64,000 nucleotides of DNA from Acetobacter indonesiensis (GCF_000963945.1 NZ_BAMW01000057.1:62001-126000); one strand, 5' to 3'. Numbered from the stretch's first letter, positions 38,466 to 46,813 are shown. Numbers and translations: made by a program. The notes: generated by a model not told the origin, from the sequence alone.

Positions 38466-38696
38466 TTATGCACTGTCCTTCCGCAACCTAACCCCAGCCC
38501 CTCCGCCGTTTTCAGGGATGAACTGGACGCCTGCGGCTTCTAGAGCGGATTGGATAGCATCTATCGTGCTGGCTTTCAGTTCCTCGCCTCTTTCAAGGCG
38601 GGCAATGGTATCAGGAGAAACACTTGCCTCCTTTGCGAGGTCACGCACTCCCCAGCCTATAGCTGCGCGGGCCATTTTACATTGAACAGCTAACAA
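38466..38696 (-). CDS. XRE-family DNA-binding regulator
   Basis: The 76-aa protein is essentially one Cro/C1-type helix-turn-helix (ARAAIGWGVRDLAKEASVSPDTIARLERGEELKASTIDAIQSALEAAGVQF, about 9-59) with the C-terminal extension typical of small phage regulators. It is divergent from the operon at 38841 across a 144-bp region, so it likely controls that promoter and its own. It could be the target of the ImmA-like peptidase. Confidence 0.85.
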   Translation of the reverse strand: MLAVQCKMARAAIGWGVRDLAKEASVSPDTIARLERGEELKASTIDAIQSALEAAGVQFIPENGGGAGVRLRKDSA

Positions 38697-38840
38697 AATC
38701 CGAACCCTGATACGATTTTTTCATTGCAGATTTATCGTAACTATGTTCGGATAATAGGGCAATGCAATTTGCGGCCAAATGGGGAGCTTGGACCCTCCCG
38801 CACTTGGCCTAACCACAACCGCTCGCACTAGGAGACGGTA

Positions 38841-39086
38841 ATGGCTGAACGCGCCTATACCATGCCCGGCACATGCTGGGCAGTGCTCACTCTTGCTCGC
38901 CTTCATGGCGATGCTCTGGCCGCATTTGCTGCGGCTGGCCTTTCTCTGCTGGCTCTGGCTGGTTTCCTGCATCCTGAACACCTGCACGGCCCCTCCGGAG
39001 GGATGACAGGCCATACACACCACCACACCCTTCCTCATGCCGTGCTGGTGGCCTCCGTGACGAATGGTGCGGAGGTGGCACGATGA
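38841..39086 (+). CDS. 81-aa membrane protein with His-rich tail
   Basis: A GGAGA site precedes ATG 38841. The product has one transmembrane helix (about 26-45, LAAFAAAGLSLLALAGFLHP) followed by a His-rich loop (HLHGPSGGMTGHTHHHTLPH) that could bind metal. Its stop overlaps the next gene (ATGA). It opens a four-gene overlapping operon. No family recognised. Confidence 0.7.
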   Translation: MAERAYTMPGTCWAVLTLARLHGDALAAFAAAGLSLLALAGFLHPEHLHGPSGGMTGHTHHHTLPHAVLVASVTNGAEVAR

Positions 39087-39529
39087 GCCAGACCACGCCA
39101 CACAGCCCCGGCCTGTCTCGCCGTGGTGCTCTTGCCTCCGTGCTGGCCGCCACAGCCGCAGCTCTGCCCGTCATGGCGTCTGCTGCCCCTTCTGGTGAGG
39201 ATGCTGCCCTACTGGCGCTCTGTGCGGAGTTATGGCGGGTGCATAAGCAGATAGGGTCTGCGGATTATCTGGTAGAGCATGAGTTCGGCTCGCCAGAACA
39301 GAAGAGGCTGGAAGCCAACCTCGATCAGCTTTGCAGGCAAGAAGACAGCCTTGTGAAACAGATTGCCCAAACTGTTGCCCGCACCCCATCTGGCTTGAAA
39401 GCCAAAGCGACCATTCTGCAAACCTTGCTGCCAGACATAATGCGCGATTGCTACTTGTCCGACGAATCAGGAGAGTTCCTGCTGGTCATGAGCCTTTTGG
39501 GTGATCTGACCGGGGGTGCTCAGATATGA
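39083..39529 (+). CDS. Tat-signal exported protein, copy 1
   Basis: The 148-aa protein begins with a twin-arginine signal peptide (SRRGALASVLAATAAALPVMASAAP, RR at 13-14) likely cleaved near residue 36. The mature part is helical and charged: DAALLALCAELWRVHKQI, a central coiled-coil-like stretch, then TPSGLKAKATILQTLLPDI and SLLGDLTGGA. The same pattern recurs in the next gene, so the two are paralogues. It overlaps both neighbours by four bases. The role is unknown; Tat export implies folding before transport to the periplasm. Confidence 0.75.
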   Translation: MSQTTPHSPGLSRRGALASVLAATAAALPVMASAAPSGEDAALLALCAELWRVHKQIGSADYLVEHEFGSPEQKRLEANLDQLCRQEDSLVKQIAQTVARTPSGLKAKATILQTLLPDIMRDCYLSDESGEFLLVMSLLGDLTGGAQI

Positions 39530-39954
39530 GCAAGTCCTCCGTTTGCCGCCGTAACGTTCTTAAGGCTTCTCTTGTCGCCGCCGGTGCTGCCGTGCCTGTT
39601 GTCGCTTCGTCTAGCCCAGCCGGAGGGCAGGATGCCGCCTTGCAGGATGTGTTGCGCCGCTATTGGCAGGTAGAACGCGCCATTCTGGCGATGGAGGCCA
39701 GCCCGGAGCCACCCGTAACGGCCCCAGAATATCCGGCATGGGAAGCTCGGTTTGATGGTTTGATTGCCCAGCGTTCCAGAATCATAACCCAGATGGCAGA
39801 CCTTCGTGCTGTGACCCCGGAGGGGCAGCGAGCCAAGGCTGAGGTGCTTGAGCGGCACTTGCCAATCTGTCTGCGCTGGTACGATTGTGGCGATGACCCT
39901 GAAATCCGATTGGCGCTCAGTTTGGCGCGTGATGTGGCCGGAGGTGCAGCATGA
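39526..39954 (+). CDS. Tat-signal exported protein, copy 2
   Basis: The 142-aa protein has a Tat-like signal (CRRNVLKASLVAAGAAVPVVASSSP, RR at 8-9) and a mature helical domain parallel to copy 1: QDAALQDVLRRYWQVERAIL, DGLIAQRSRIITQMADL, TPEGQRAKAEVLERHLP, and the same ending LARDVAGGA. Overlaps at both ends (ATGA) suggest fixed stoichiometry with its neighbours. No family recognised. Confidence 0.75.
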   Translation: MSKSSVCRRNVLKASLVAAGAAVPVVASSSPAGGQDAALQDVLRRYWQVERAILAMEASPEPPVTAPEYPAWEARFDGLIAQRSRIITQMADLRAVTPEGQRAKAEVLERHLPICLRWYDCGDDPEIRLALSLARDVAGGAA

Positions 39955-41177
39955 TTACCATGCAGCCGCCCTCCGCAAGTCCCCTATTGCCTATTCCTGT
40001 TTTGTTCTCAATTATGGAACCAAGCGCGGCTAGGTATGGCCACCGAACGCCTGAACCCCATGACAGGCCCGCCGCGCTCCCTTCCAAGGTTCATGGGGCT
40101 AACCGATGTGGGGCGGTTGTGTGGGAAATGTATACTCTTCCGTCTACGGAAGACCGGCTGAAAAATGGTATCAGGCTCTCTGATTGTTACCATGCCTTTG
40201 CGCTTCTTGATGATTGGATAGAAGCCAATTTTGATGGCATGAGCCGAGCAATGTGCGAATGTATGTTAAGCGGTATACCAGAGCAGGCTTTTGATTTTCC
40301 TGACAAGGTAAGGGGTTTTTTGGGGCCTACTGATTTAGTGCCTAAGGCCCTTCGAGAGTTTGAACGGTATCGTTACGCCATTTATGAAAACATAAAGTCT
40401 CTTCTAAAAAGCGGCCGTCTGACAGCTTATGGAAAAGAAAAAATTACAGATGAAAAATGGCAAACCATTCCATGTCAGTATTTCTCTCTTGAGTGCAAAA
40501 TATCGTTTGATGAAAACAAGGTCACCGTAGAAGGGGTGAGTTTTCTAGATGTGCGGATAACCTGCCTTGAATCGCTCCCTATCTGGTGTGCGGTGGTCGC
40601 TTATGGCGATCAAGAGTTAGTGCCTTCTCTGATGAGACGAGTAGGAGCATGCCGGGTTAAAATGGCATCTAAGGGAAGCATCCATGCTCTCTTTGATGAG
40701 ATCAGGATATTCCGGAGATATTTTTGCTCTCTTATGCAAAAAGAAGAGCTAAAAGGGTATTATTTAGGAACAGATGAACAAGTTTCACCTACTTTGTGGA
40801 ATGAACACAAGATTGGCTTGGCCAGATCAGAGATATGTATAGCCCCTAAAAAATGGCGACATGTCAAAATTTATACACCACATCCTCCATTAAATGAGAC
40901 AGATACAAACACGCTGGCAACCGCCACCAAACGAACAACGGCCAACGTTTCTCGCGTTCCTTCCTTGCCTCTCCCAAAAACCCAACGGGGGAATTTAGAA
41001 GAAGATGGGCGTCTGATAGAAGAAATGTTCAACCTCATACGTGCTGGAAAAGCTAAGAACGCATGGCAAGCAACAGACCTTGTTGTCGATAAAGCTGCCG
41101 GACATGGAACTATCAAAAGCAAAAAACAACGCCTCCACGCTCGGTTTCAGAAGGCATACAAGGAAAATTCGGAATAA
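39951..41177 (+). CDS. Hypothetical protein, last gene of the Tat-paralogue operon
   Basis: The 408-codon frame begins with an ATGA overlap, but its first 59 codons look unlike a protein and cover a 41-aa ORF in another frame (40036-40161); ATG 40128 would give 349 aa. The body (about 60-320) is a soluble alpha/beta protein without known motifs; the C-terminal 65 residues (LIEEMFNLIRAGKAKNAWQATDLVVDKAAGHGTIKSKKQRLHARF) are basic and could bind nucleic acid. It lies between exported proteins and the replication genes. Function unknown. Confidence 0.6.
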   Translation: MITMQPPSASPLLPIPVLFSIMEPSAARYGHRTPEPHDRPAALPSKVHGANRCGAVVWEMYTLPSTEDRLKNGIRLSDCYHAFALLDDWIEANFDGMSRAMCECMLSGIPEQAFDFPDKVRGFLGPTDLVPKALREFERYRYAIYENIKSLLKSGRLTAYGKEKITDEKWQTIPCQYFSLECKISFDENKVTVEGVSFLDVRITCLESLPIWCAVVAYGDQELVPSLMRRVGACRVKMASKGSIHALFDEIRIFRRYFCSLMQKEELKGYYLGTDEQVSPTLWNEHKIGLARSEICIAPKKWRHVKIYTPHPPLNETDTNTLATATKRTTANVSRVPSLPLPKTQRGNLEEDGRLIEEMFNLIRAGKAKNAWQATDLVVDKAAGHGTIKSKKQRLHARFQKAYKENSE

Positions 41178-41319
41178 GTCTTGAGTTCATTTTTTCATTT
41201 TTGTTCAGCCTGAAAAGTACTGAAAAGACCTGAATGAACATCCGCGAGTAATCCTCAGTTCATGCGCTACGCCGCACACACATGCAGCGTGGAGCCCCAT
41301 GAACTAAAGGAGATTTTCC

Positions 41320-41625
41320 ATGCCTTCCATGGCACCAATTCAGAATAATACGTCAGGTATAATGGGCGGCATTTCTCATTTTCCTGCACCTGAACACAAG
41401 GAAACCATAGCGCCTCTCGTTCTGTCAGAAGCCAAGGCCGCCGCACTGGTAAATCTTGCACCCCGCACCTTGCAGGCAAAGCGGCTGGATGGCACGGGCC
41501 CTGCCTTTGTGCAGCTTACTCGGAGGCGCATTGGTTACTCAGTGGAAGCCCTGCGTGCATGGGTCGCGGGGCAGTCAGTCAAGAGCACAGCGGAAGCCTC
41601 TGTGAAAATGGAAGGTGCAGCATGA
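41320..41625 (+). CDS. AlpA/excisionase-like helix-turn-helix protein
   Basis: The 101-aa protein has a MerR/AlpA-type winged helix: LSEAKAAALVNLAPRTLQAKRLDGTGPAFVQLTRRRIGYSVEALRAWV (about 33-83), as in excisionases and satellite regulators. A strong AAAGGAGA site precedes ATG 41320. The stop overlaps the next gene. It probably opens the replication operon and may double as the recombination directionality factor, like AlpA of CP4-57. Confidence 0.82.
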   Translation: MPSMAPIQNNTSGIMGGISHFPAPEHKETIAPLVLSEAKAAALVNLAPRTLQAKRLDGTGPAFVQLTRRRIGYSVEALRAWVAGQSVKSTAEASVKMEGAA

Positions 41626-42278
41626 GTGACAACACAACCACCTCAAGCGCCACCAACCGTCCTATAGAATTATGGAGTGGCAGCACATCAGACGCAAAAC
41701 CTAATCTGCTTGGCCGCTTTCTCTATCTCTGCTGGCGCATTGACTGGCAATTGCATGCCACCCCGTTCAATTCTGACATGTCCAATATTGTTCAGGAATA
41801 CGCCAGAGATTTTAAGCCGGGTTTTACCACGGGTGTCGTTATTGGGCTTTCTCAGGCTTGGCTTCATCTCAGCAAGTTAACAGTCGCTGAAAAGAGTTTT
41901 GAGGAGTTATCAGAAGGCTTCCGGACGGAGGGAGCCGAAGAACGGTTCATCCCCATGGCTCCTGCCCTCGGATGGTTCTGGATGGGGCTGGAAAATGACC
42001 TTCGAGCAGCAGAGGCCAAGAAATGGTTGGTTGCTATTGGCTGGGGTAAAATCTTGAAGCAAGCAGAAGAACGTGATGCTGCCATGCAAAGGGTTCTGGC
42101 AGGACATGCCGTATCCTATGGCAGTTTCATTGAAGAAAAGCCGGAATATACCAAGGCAAAGCAGAAGGCCGATGCGCGTTTCATTGAAGATATGCAGAAT
42201 TGGCAACGTGGTGGAATGAAAGGTCATAGGCCAGACCTGAAAGATTACCAGCCACAGGTGTGCTATGCGGCGGCATAA
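41622..42278 (+). CDS. Hypothetical protein of the replication operon
   Basis: The 218-aa soluble protein begins at ATG 41622, overlapping the AlpA-like stop (ATGA), and ends inside the primase start. It has a Trp-rich central helix region (FLYLCWRIDWQLHATPF, MAPALGWFWMGLENDLRAAEAKKWL) and a charged C-terminus (EKPEYTKAKQKADARFIEDMQNWQ). No domain is recognised. Its position suggests a replication or copy-control accessory. Confidence 0.7.
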   Translation: MSDNTTTSSATNRPIELWSGSTSDAKPNLLGRFLYLCWRIDWQLHATPFNSDMSNIVQEYARDFKPGFTTGVVIGLSQAWLHLSKLTVAEKSFEELSEGFRTEGAEERFIPMAPALGWFWMGLENDLRAAEAKKWLVAIGWGKILKQAEERDAAMQRVLAGHAVSYGSFIEEKPEYTKAKQKADARFIEDMQNWQRGGMKGHRPDLKDYQPQVCYAAA

Positions 42279-43332
42279 CGCCTCCGAACTGGCCCGGCTT
42301 CTGGCGGAGCACATCACGCGCCTTGCACCTGAACTGCTGCCACATGGCAAAAAGGACGGTGTAGAATGGCGTGTGGGTAGTCTGGCCGGGGAGCCGGGCC
42401 AGTCCCTTGCTGTGCGTCTATCTGGCGCACGGCGGGGCGTATGGGCGGATTTCAGTTCCGGGGAGCGTGGCGATGCGCTGGACCTTGTGGCTGCCTGCCT
42501 GTTCGGTGGAAGCCGGAAGGACGCCATGCAATGGTCAGAAAACTGGCTTGGCCTAAGCAACACAACCACCTCCGCCCCCGTGCAGCGGCGCCCTATTCAA
42601 GAAAAACTGAATACTTCTCAGGAATTGGACAAAGAAGCTCAGCAACGGAGAGCCAAGGCCCGGCGTTTGTGGCATGACACGCCAGCAGGGATAGCAGGCA
42701 CGCCAGTTGAGTCATATCTGCAAGGCCGTGGCATAGACTTGCGAGCCTTGGGCCGTGCTCCGGGTGCATTGCGCTTCGCGCCTGCGGTCTGGTGTCAGGA
42801 AGTCCGCCGTCCCCTACCGGCTATGCTGGCCGCTATCTGTTCGCCTAGTGGCAAGCTGGTGGCCTGCCACAGAACATGGCTGGCGCAATCTCCCTCCGGT
42901 ATATGGTGTAAAGCTGACCTCAAAAATCCAAAGAAGGTGCTTGGTAGTTTTGCTGGCGGGTGCATCCGCCTTTGGCGTGGTGCCTCTGCGCTTGCCCTTG
43001 GTATAGCGCCGGAGGGTGACGTGGCGATTGTTGCGGAGGGCATAGAAACCGCCCTCTCCTGCGCTATTGCCTGCCCGGAATACCGTGTGCTGGCTGCTGT
43101 TAGCCTCAGCAACATGGCCGCCATGAAACTGCCTGACACCATCACAGAAATTATTGTCGCAGCAGATAATGATACCGGCAATGCTTCCGCACGGAAGGCG
43201 CTGGATGCTGCTCTCTCACAATTCGCACAGCAGGGCCGCACAGTTCGGCTCGCCATGCCAGAGATACAGGGGCAGGACTGGAATAACGTCCTGACAGAAC
43301 ATGACGGACTCAAAGGGCCAGAACGGTCGTAA
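42265..43332 (+). CDS. Toprim-domain primase
   Basis: The 355-aa protein has an N-terminal part typical of phage primases (RGVWADFSSGERGDALDLVA, about 56-75), a central segment (YLQGRGIDLRALGRAPGALRF) and a Toprim fold with E258 in IVAEGIETALS and D301/D303 in IVAADNDTGN, ending GQDWNNVL. This is the DUF7146/Toprim_3 arrangement. No zinc-ribbon cysteines are seen at the N-terminus. It overlaps the helicase gene by 32 bp; together they form a P4 alpha-like replication unit split in two proteins. Confidence 0.88.
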   Translation: MRRHNASELARLLAEHITRLAPELLPHGKKDGVEWRVGSLAGEPGQSLAVRLSGARRGVWADFSSGERGDALDLVAACLFGGSRKDAMQWSENWLGLSNTTTSAPVQRRPIQEKLNTSQELDKEAQQRRAKARRLWHDTPAGIAGTPVESYLQGRGIDLRALGRAPGALRFAPAVWCQEVRRPLPAMLAAICSPSGKLVACHRTWLAQSPSGIWCKADLKNPKKVLGSFAGGCIRLWRGASALALGIAPEGDVAIVAEGIETALSCAIACPEYRVLAAVSLSNMAAMKLPDTITEIIVAADNDTGNASARKALDAALSQFAQQGRTVRLAMPEIQGQDWNNVLTEHDGLKGPERS

Positions 43333-45220
43333 TACTGTGCGGGCCGGTCTGACCTCCGCCAAGGTGGTACCGATGCCTGGCACACAAAGTAAAAAGAAAA
43401 GCGTAAGCCAGCGCATAGAGTCTCCGTGCGGGCGGTTTTTCTGTGACGCACACGGGCTGTTCCGTAAGGCAGCAGACAGCAACAAGACAGATATGAAGCT
43501 CTCTGGCCCTATCTGGATAGTCGCAGAAACGCGCGGAGCAGATGGGAAAGGCTGGGGCATATTACTGGCTTGGACTGACCGAGACGGACAGCAACATGAA
43601 CAGGCGTTTCCACGTGCCATGTTTGCTGGAGACTGTGCCGAACTGCGGAGCCAGTTGGCGGATGGTGGCCTTACTCTTCAATCTGGTCCAGCAGCCAAAG
43701 CGGCCTTTGCTGACTGGCTCTCTTCAATTTCCAGCACTGACAGGGCGCTTTCAGTCAACCGCATAGGCTGGCACACCCTCAGCGGAGGGATGGTGTATGT
43801 GCTGCCAGATACTACCTACGGCAATCTAAAAGAGCGGGTAGTGCTGCAAACAACCGAGCAAGAGCCAAACCTTTTTGGCGTCTCCGGCACGGTAGAAGAC
43901 TGGAAGCAACATATAGGCCAGTTCTGCAAAGGTAACTCCCGCCTTGTCATGGCCGTTTGCACAGGCTTTGCAGCCCCTCTCTTGGGTGTCTTGGGCCTAG
44001 AAGGAGGCGGCGTTTCGTTTGTTGGTCCATCCCGCGCTGGTAAATCTACAGCCCTCCTGTTGGCATGTAGCGTATGCGGAGGCACACCGGAGTCCGGAGC
44101 CAAAGGTTATGCCCGGTCTTGGCGCTCAACCTCTAACGGCATGGAAAGCGTTGCTCTGAGTTCGTGTGACGCCCTTCTCCCAATGGATGAAGTAGGACAG
44201 CTAGACCCCAAAGAAATTGGTGACGTGGCCTACATGCTGGCAAACGGACAAGGCAAGGTAAGAGCCAGCCGAACAGGTGGCGCTCGTGCTACGGCTCGTT
44301 GGCGCTCTTTGTTTCTTAGTACGGGAGAAAACACTCTCGACGATATGAACAAATTGGCGGGGCGTCCCACAAAAGCAGGTCAGGAAGTGCGTTTCTGTGA
44401 TGTGCCTGCCGATGCTGGGCACAACATGGGCATGTTTGAAAACATACACCATTGCGATAGCCCCGGAGAGTTTTCGGATTATCTGGGTAATGCCTGCGGG
44501 CAGTATTACGGCGCACCCCTCCGAGCCTTCTTGGACACCCTCACCCAGCGTATGGAGGCGGAAGGCATCAGAATATTCCGTGAAAGCCTGCTGGCACGAA
44601 TGGAAGCAATCTCCACAATCTACCTTTCACACTGGCCTAATGCATCCGGACAAGTGCGCTCTGTCTCTCGGCGTTTTGCCATGATTGCTCTTGCTGGCGA
44701 ACTGGCCACCGAGTTCGGCTTAACCGGCTGGGACCATGATACGCCTGACGTTCTGGTCAGCATGTGCTTTGGCGATTGGCTTCGTGCCCGTGGCACCGCA
44801 GGCCGCAGAGAAGATGAGCAGGCCATACAGCAGTTGCGGGATTTCATCACACAAAACCTTTCTGCCCGCTTGGAACCATGGATAGACAAGGATGCAGATG
44901 AAATGCCGGTAGAATGGGGAGAAGGTAAGCCACCACCAGAACGCTACCGCACGCAGAAGCAGGCGGGCTGGCGGCGTTGGGCTAAAGGGCCAGACGGCCG
45001 CTACATATGGTGCCCTATCCTCAACCCTGCTGGAATGCGAGAAGCTCTTACAGGCCTGAACCAGATAGAAGCCAAGAAAATTCTGGTGGAACGTGGTCTG
45101 CTTATTCCGGGCAAAGGCGGGAAAAACTCGGATTTAATGGCACCACCGGGATACGCAAAGAATACCCGCGTTTACGTTATTTCTGCGCATATCTTTTCTG
45201 TCGCTACTGGTGACAAGTGA
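43301..45220 (+). CDS. DUF927-family replicative helicase
   Basis: The 639-aa protein has the DUF927 core: CGRFFCDAHGLFRKA near 43-57, SVNRIGWHTLSGGMVYVLP near 151, Walker A GPSRAGKST at 242-250 and Walker B ALLPMDE at 291-297, followed by sensor-like RWRSLFLSTGE. The C-terminus includes a Trp-rich winged region (QAGWRRWAKGPDGRYIWCPILNPAGM). It likely unwinds DNA at the element's own origin, as the helicase half of satellite replication proteins. It is the last gene of the operon from 41320. Confidence 0.88.
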   Translation: MTDSKGQNGRNTVRAGLTSAKVVPMPGTQSKKKSVSQRIESPCGRFFCDAHGLFRKAADSNKTDMKLSGPIWIVAETRGADGKGWGILLAWTDRDGQQHEQAFPRAMFAGDCAELRSQLADGGLTLQSGPAAKAAFADWLSSISSTDRALSVNRIGWHTLSGGMVYVLPDTTYGNLKERVVLQTTEQEPNLFGVSGTVEDWKQHIGQFCKGNSRLVMAVCTGFAAPLLGVLGLEGGGVSFVGPSRAGKSTALLLACSVCGGTPESGAKGYARSWRSTSNGMESVALSSCDALLPMDEVGQLDPKEIGDVAYMLANGQGKVRASRTGGARATARWRSLFLSTGENTLDDMNKLAGRPTKAGQEVRFCDVPADAGHNMGMFENIHHCDSPGEFSDYLGNACGQYYGAPLRAFLDTLTQRMEAEGIRIFRESLLARMEAISTIYLSHWPNASGQVRSVSRRFAMIALAGELATEFGLTGWDHDTPDVLVSMCFGDWLRARGTAGRREDEQAIQQLRDFITQNLSARLEPWIDKDADEMPVEWGEGKPPPERYRTQKQAGWRRWAKGPDGRYIWCPILNPAGMREALTGLNQIEAKKILVERGLLIPGKGGKNSDLMAPPGYAKNTRVYVISAHIFSVATGDK

Positions 45221-45300
45221 AATAGGACTCACCGGAGGGATATTGCCTCTCTCTTCGGTCCTCATTTTCATCGCTATGCGTTTTGTACATGGCTTGCAGC

Positions 45301-45438
45301 GTTCCAATAGACCATGCCCTATTGGAACAAATGGTGTGGAACACTTTTGCCCCTGTTTTCTGTTCCAATAGGGTTGTTTTTCGTATTTTGGGACGATATA
45401 GGTCTAGGGTCTAGACCTTTTGGAACAATTTTAGGAAC
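45301..45438. promoter_or_regulatory. Clustered GTTCC/GGAAC inverted repeats before the resolvase (res-like)
   Basis: GTTCCAATAG at 45301-45310 and CTATTGGAAC at 45319-45328 form a perfect 10-bp palindrome with 8-nt spacer. GTTCCAATAG recurs at 45362-45371 and GGAAC half-sites at 45338, 45421 and 45434. A separate palindrome GGTCTAG-ggt-CTAGACC lies at 45401-45417. The multi-dimer layout directly before a serine recombinase gene suits a res site or its promoter/operator. Confidence 0.6.
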
Positions 45439-45446
45439 GCTCTCAA

Positions 45447-46016
45447 ATGAAAATCGGATACGCACGGACCAGCACCACCGATCAGGTGGCAGGACTTGAA
45501 GCGCAAGCCCGTGACCTGTCAGCCAATGGATGTGAACGTATCTTCCGTGAACAGGTGAGCGGTGGCAGCACGGACCGGCCTCAACTAAGTGCGGCGTTCG
45601 ATCACATGCGGGCTGGTGATGTACTGGTAGTGACCAAGCCAGACAGGCTGGCCCGTTCGACTGCCGACCTGCTGCGGCTTGTGGAAGAGGTCAAGGCAAA
45701 GGGCTGCGGCCTTATCGTGCTCAGTATGAATGGCATGACACTGGATACCACCAGCCCCACCAGCAAGATGATGCTGACCATGCTCGCCGCTGTTGCTGAG
45801 TTTGAGCGTGACATTATGAAAGAGCGGCAACGTGAGGGAATAGCCAAGGCCAAAGAGGAAGGCCGCTACAAAGGGCGTAAGCCTACAGCGCGTAGTCAGG
45901 CAGAGCAGGTGCAAGCACTGGCTGCTGAGGGTGTGAACGCCACGGAGATAGCCAAGCGTCTGAATATGGGCCGCACTTCTGTTTATCGCTGTCTGGCAGA
46001 TGCTATGGCTCGCTGA
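45447..46016 (+). CDS. Serine recombinase (resolvase/invertase family)
   Basis: The 189-aa protein has the resolvase N-terminal domain with catalytic Ser9 in GYARTSTTDQ, the arginine-bearing KPDRLARSTADLL, the helix E region (TSKMMLTMLAAVAEFERDIMKERQREGIAKAKEEGRYKGRKP) and a C-terminal helix-turn-helix (NATEIAKRLNMGRTSVYRCL). It resembles Tn3/Pin-type small serine recombinases. In this element it may resolve multimers formed during replication, which would be plasmid-like, or invert a segment. The putative res region lies upstream. Confidence 0.92.
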   Translation: MKIGYARTSTTDQVAGLEAQARDLSANGCERIFREQVSGGSTDRPQLSAAFDHMRAGDVLVVTKPDRLARSTADLLRLVEEVKAKGCGLIVLSMNGMTLDTTSPTSKMMLTMLAAVAEFERDIMKERQREGIAKAKEEGRYKGRKPTARSQAEQVQALAAEGVNATEIAKRLNMGRTSVYRCLADAMAR

Positions 46017-46213
46017 GTCTGGTTTTGTCGTGGCGGTGGTGTGCGCGGGCAGCGCGCGAGTTTCTTTCCCGCGATTTTTGGCTTTTCAGGGTAAAACGAC
46101 ACAAAATTACTTTGAGTGATGCAGCCATGTCATGACTAAACAGGCCCCCAGCGGCCCATTTTTCACGTCTAAAAACAAAGGAAAAACACCTTTAAAACGT
46201 GGAATAGGCTGAA

Positions 46214-46235
46214 AAATGGCAGAAAACTGCCATTT
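46214..46235 (+). terminator. Hairpin terminator after the resolvase gene
   Basis: Arms AAATGGCAG (46214-46222) and CTGCCATTT (46227-46235), 4-nt loop, followed by CGTTTTT. Confidence 0.75.
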
Positions 46236-46248
46236 CGTTTTTGTAGCC

Positions 46249-46360
46249 TATACACCTCATACACCTTTTTGCAGAAGGTGTATCAACACGGGTGTTCATG
46301 ATTTCTGTATATAAATCATATTGTTAATCGCCTCTATACACCCAATACACCTTATACACC
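46249..46360. repeat. Right cluster of 9-bp repeats (ATACACC)
   Basis: ATACACC cores lie at 46250-46256, 46259-46265, 46336-46342, 46345-46351 and 46354-46360, with exact 9-bp spacing within each group, plus the complement GGTGTAT at 46277-46283, which forms a perfect 9-bp-arm palindrome with 46259-46267. The dominant orientation is opposite to that of the left cluster. Confidence 0.8.
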
Positions 46361-46813
46361 TCGTTTTGGTAAGGGGCAGGGTAAGAGCCTAGAGGCCAAT
46401 GCCAGCAGGCTCATGCGCTTTGCGCATAGCTTGGAAATGGTTACCTAAGGGGGGCGGGTTCAATCTTCAGACCGGCTTGGGCACCGTAACCGCACCAGTC
46501 TCATGCGCAGATTTTCTTGGTGATTTTTGAAAACAATCAAGTTTTTCAAACAAGTGGGCCGGATTGATGGGCGGAACAGGCAAAAATGCCGAAAAACCAC
46601 CGAAAACTGGCCAAAACACATGAACAGGGTGGGGGCGGCCTAAAATCTCTAGCGACCATGGGTACCCGGACCGCACCAAGGGCAAATTTTCATACCCGCG
46701 AAATTGAGGAGAAAAGTTACCGGAGTAGAGTGAGGACGGAGGGCGAGCAGATAAAACGGCTGCCTGTTCAGAATGAGCCGGGAAAAACCCCTGCCCTGCC
46801 AGCAAAACCGGCG

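Noticed and set aside
38236..38696. Toxin-antitoxin pair (XRE plus lipoprotein/micropeptide)
   Set aside because: The partner has a lipobox and no RelE/HipA/HigB-like toxin features; regulator plus envelope proteins is the simpler reading.
45301..46360. CRISPR array
   Set aside because: The repeats are 7-10 bp, partly inverted, and have no uniform spacers; no cas genes are present.
46467..46805. 112-aa minus-strand ORF at the right end of the element
   Set aside because: No ribosome site or recognisable domain; composition looks like a shadow frame and it overlaps the plus ORF and repeats.
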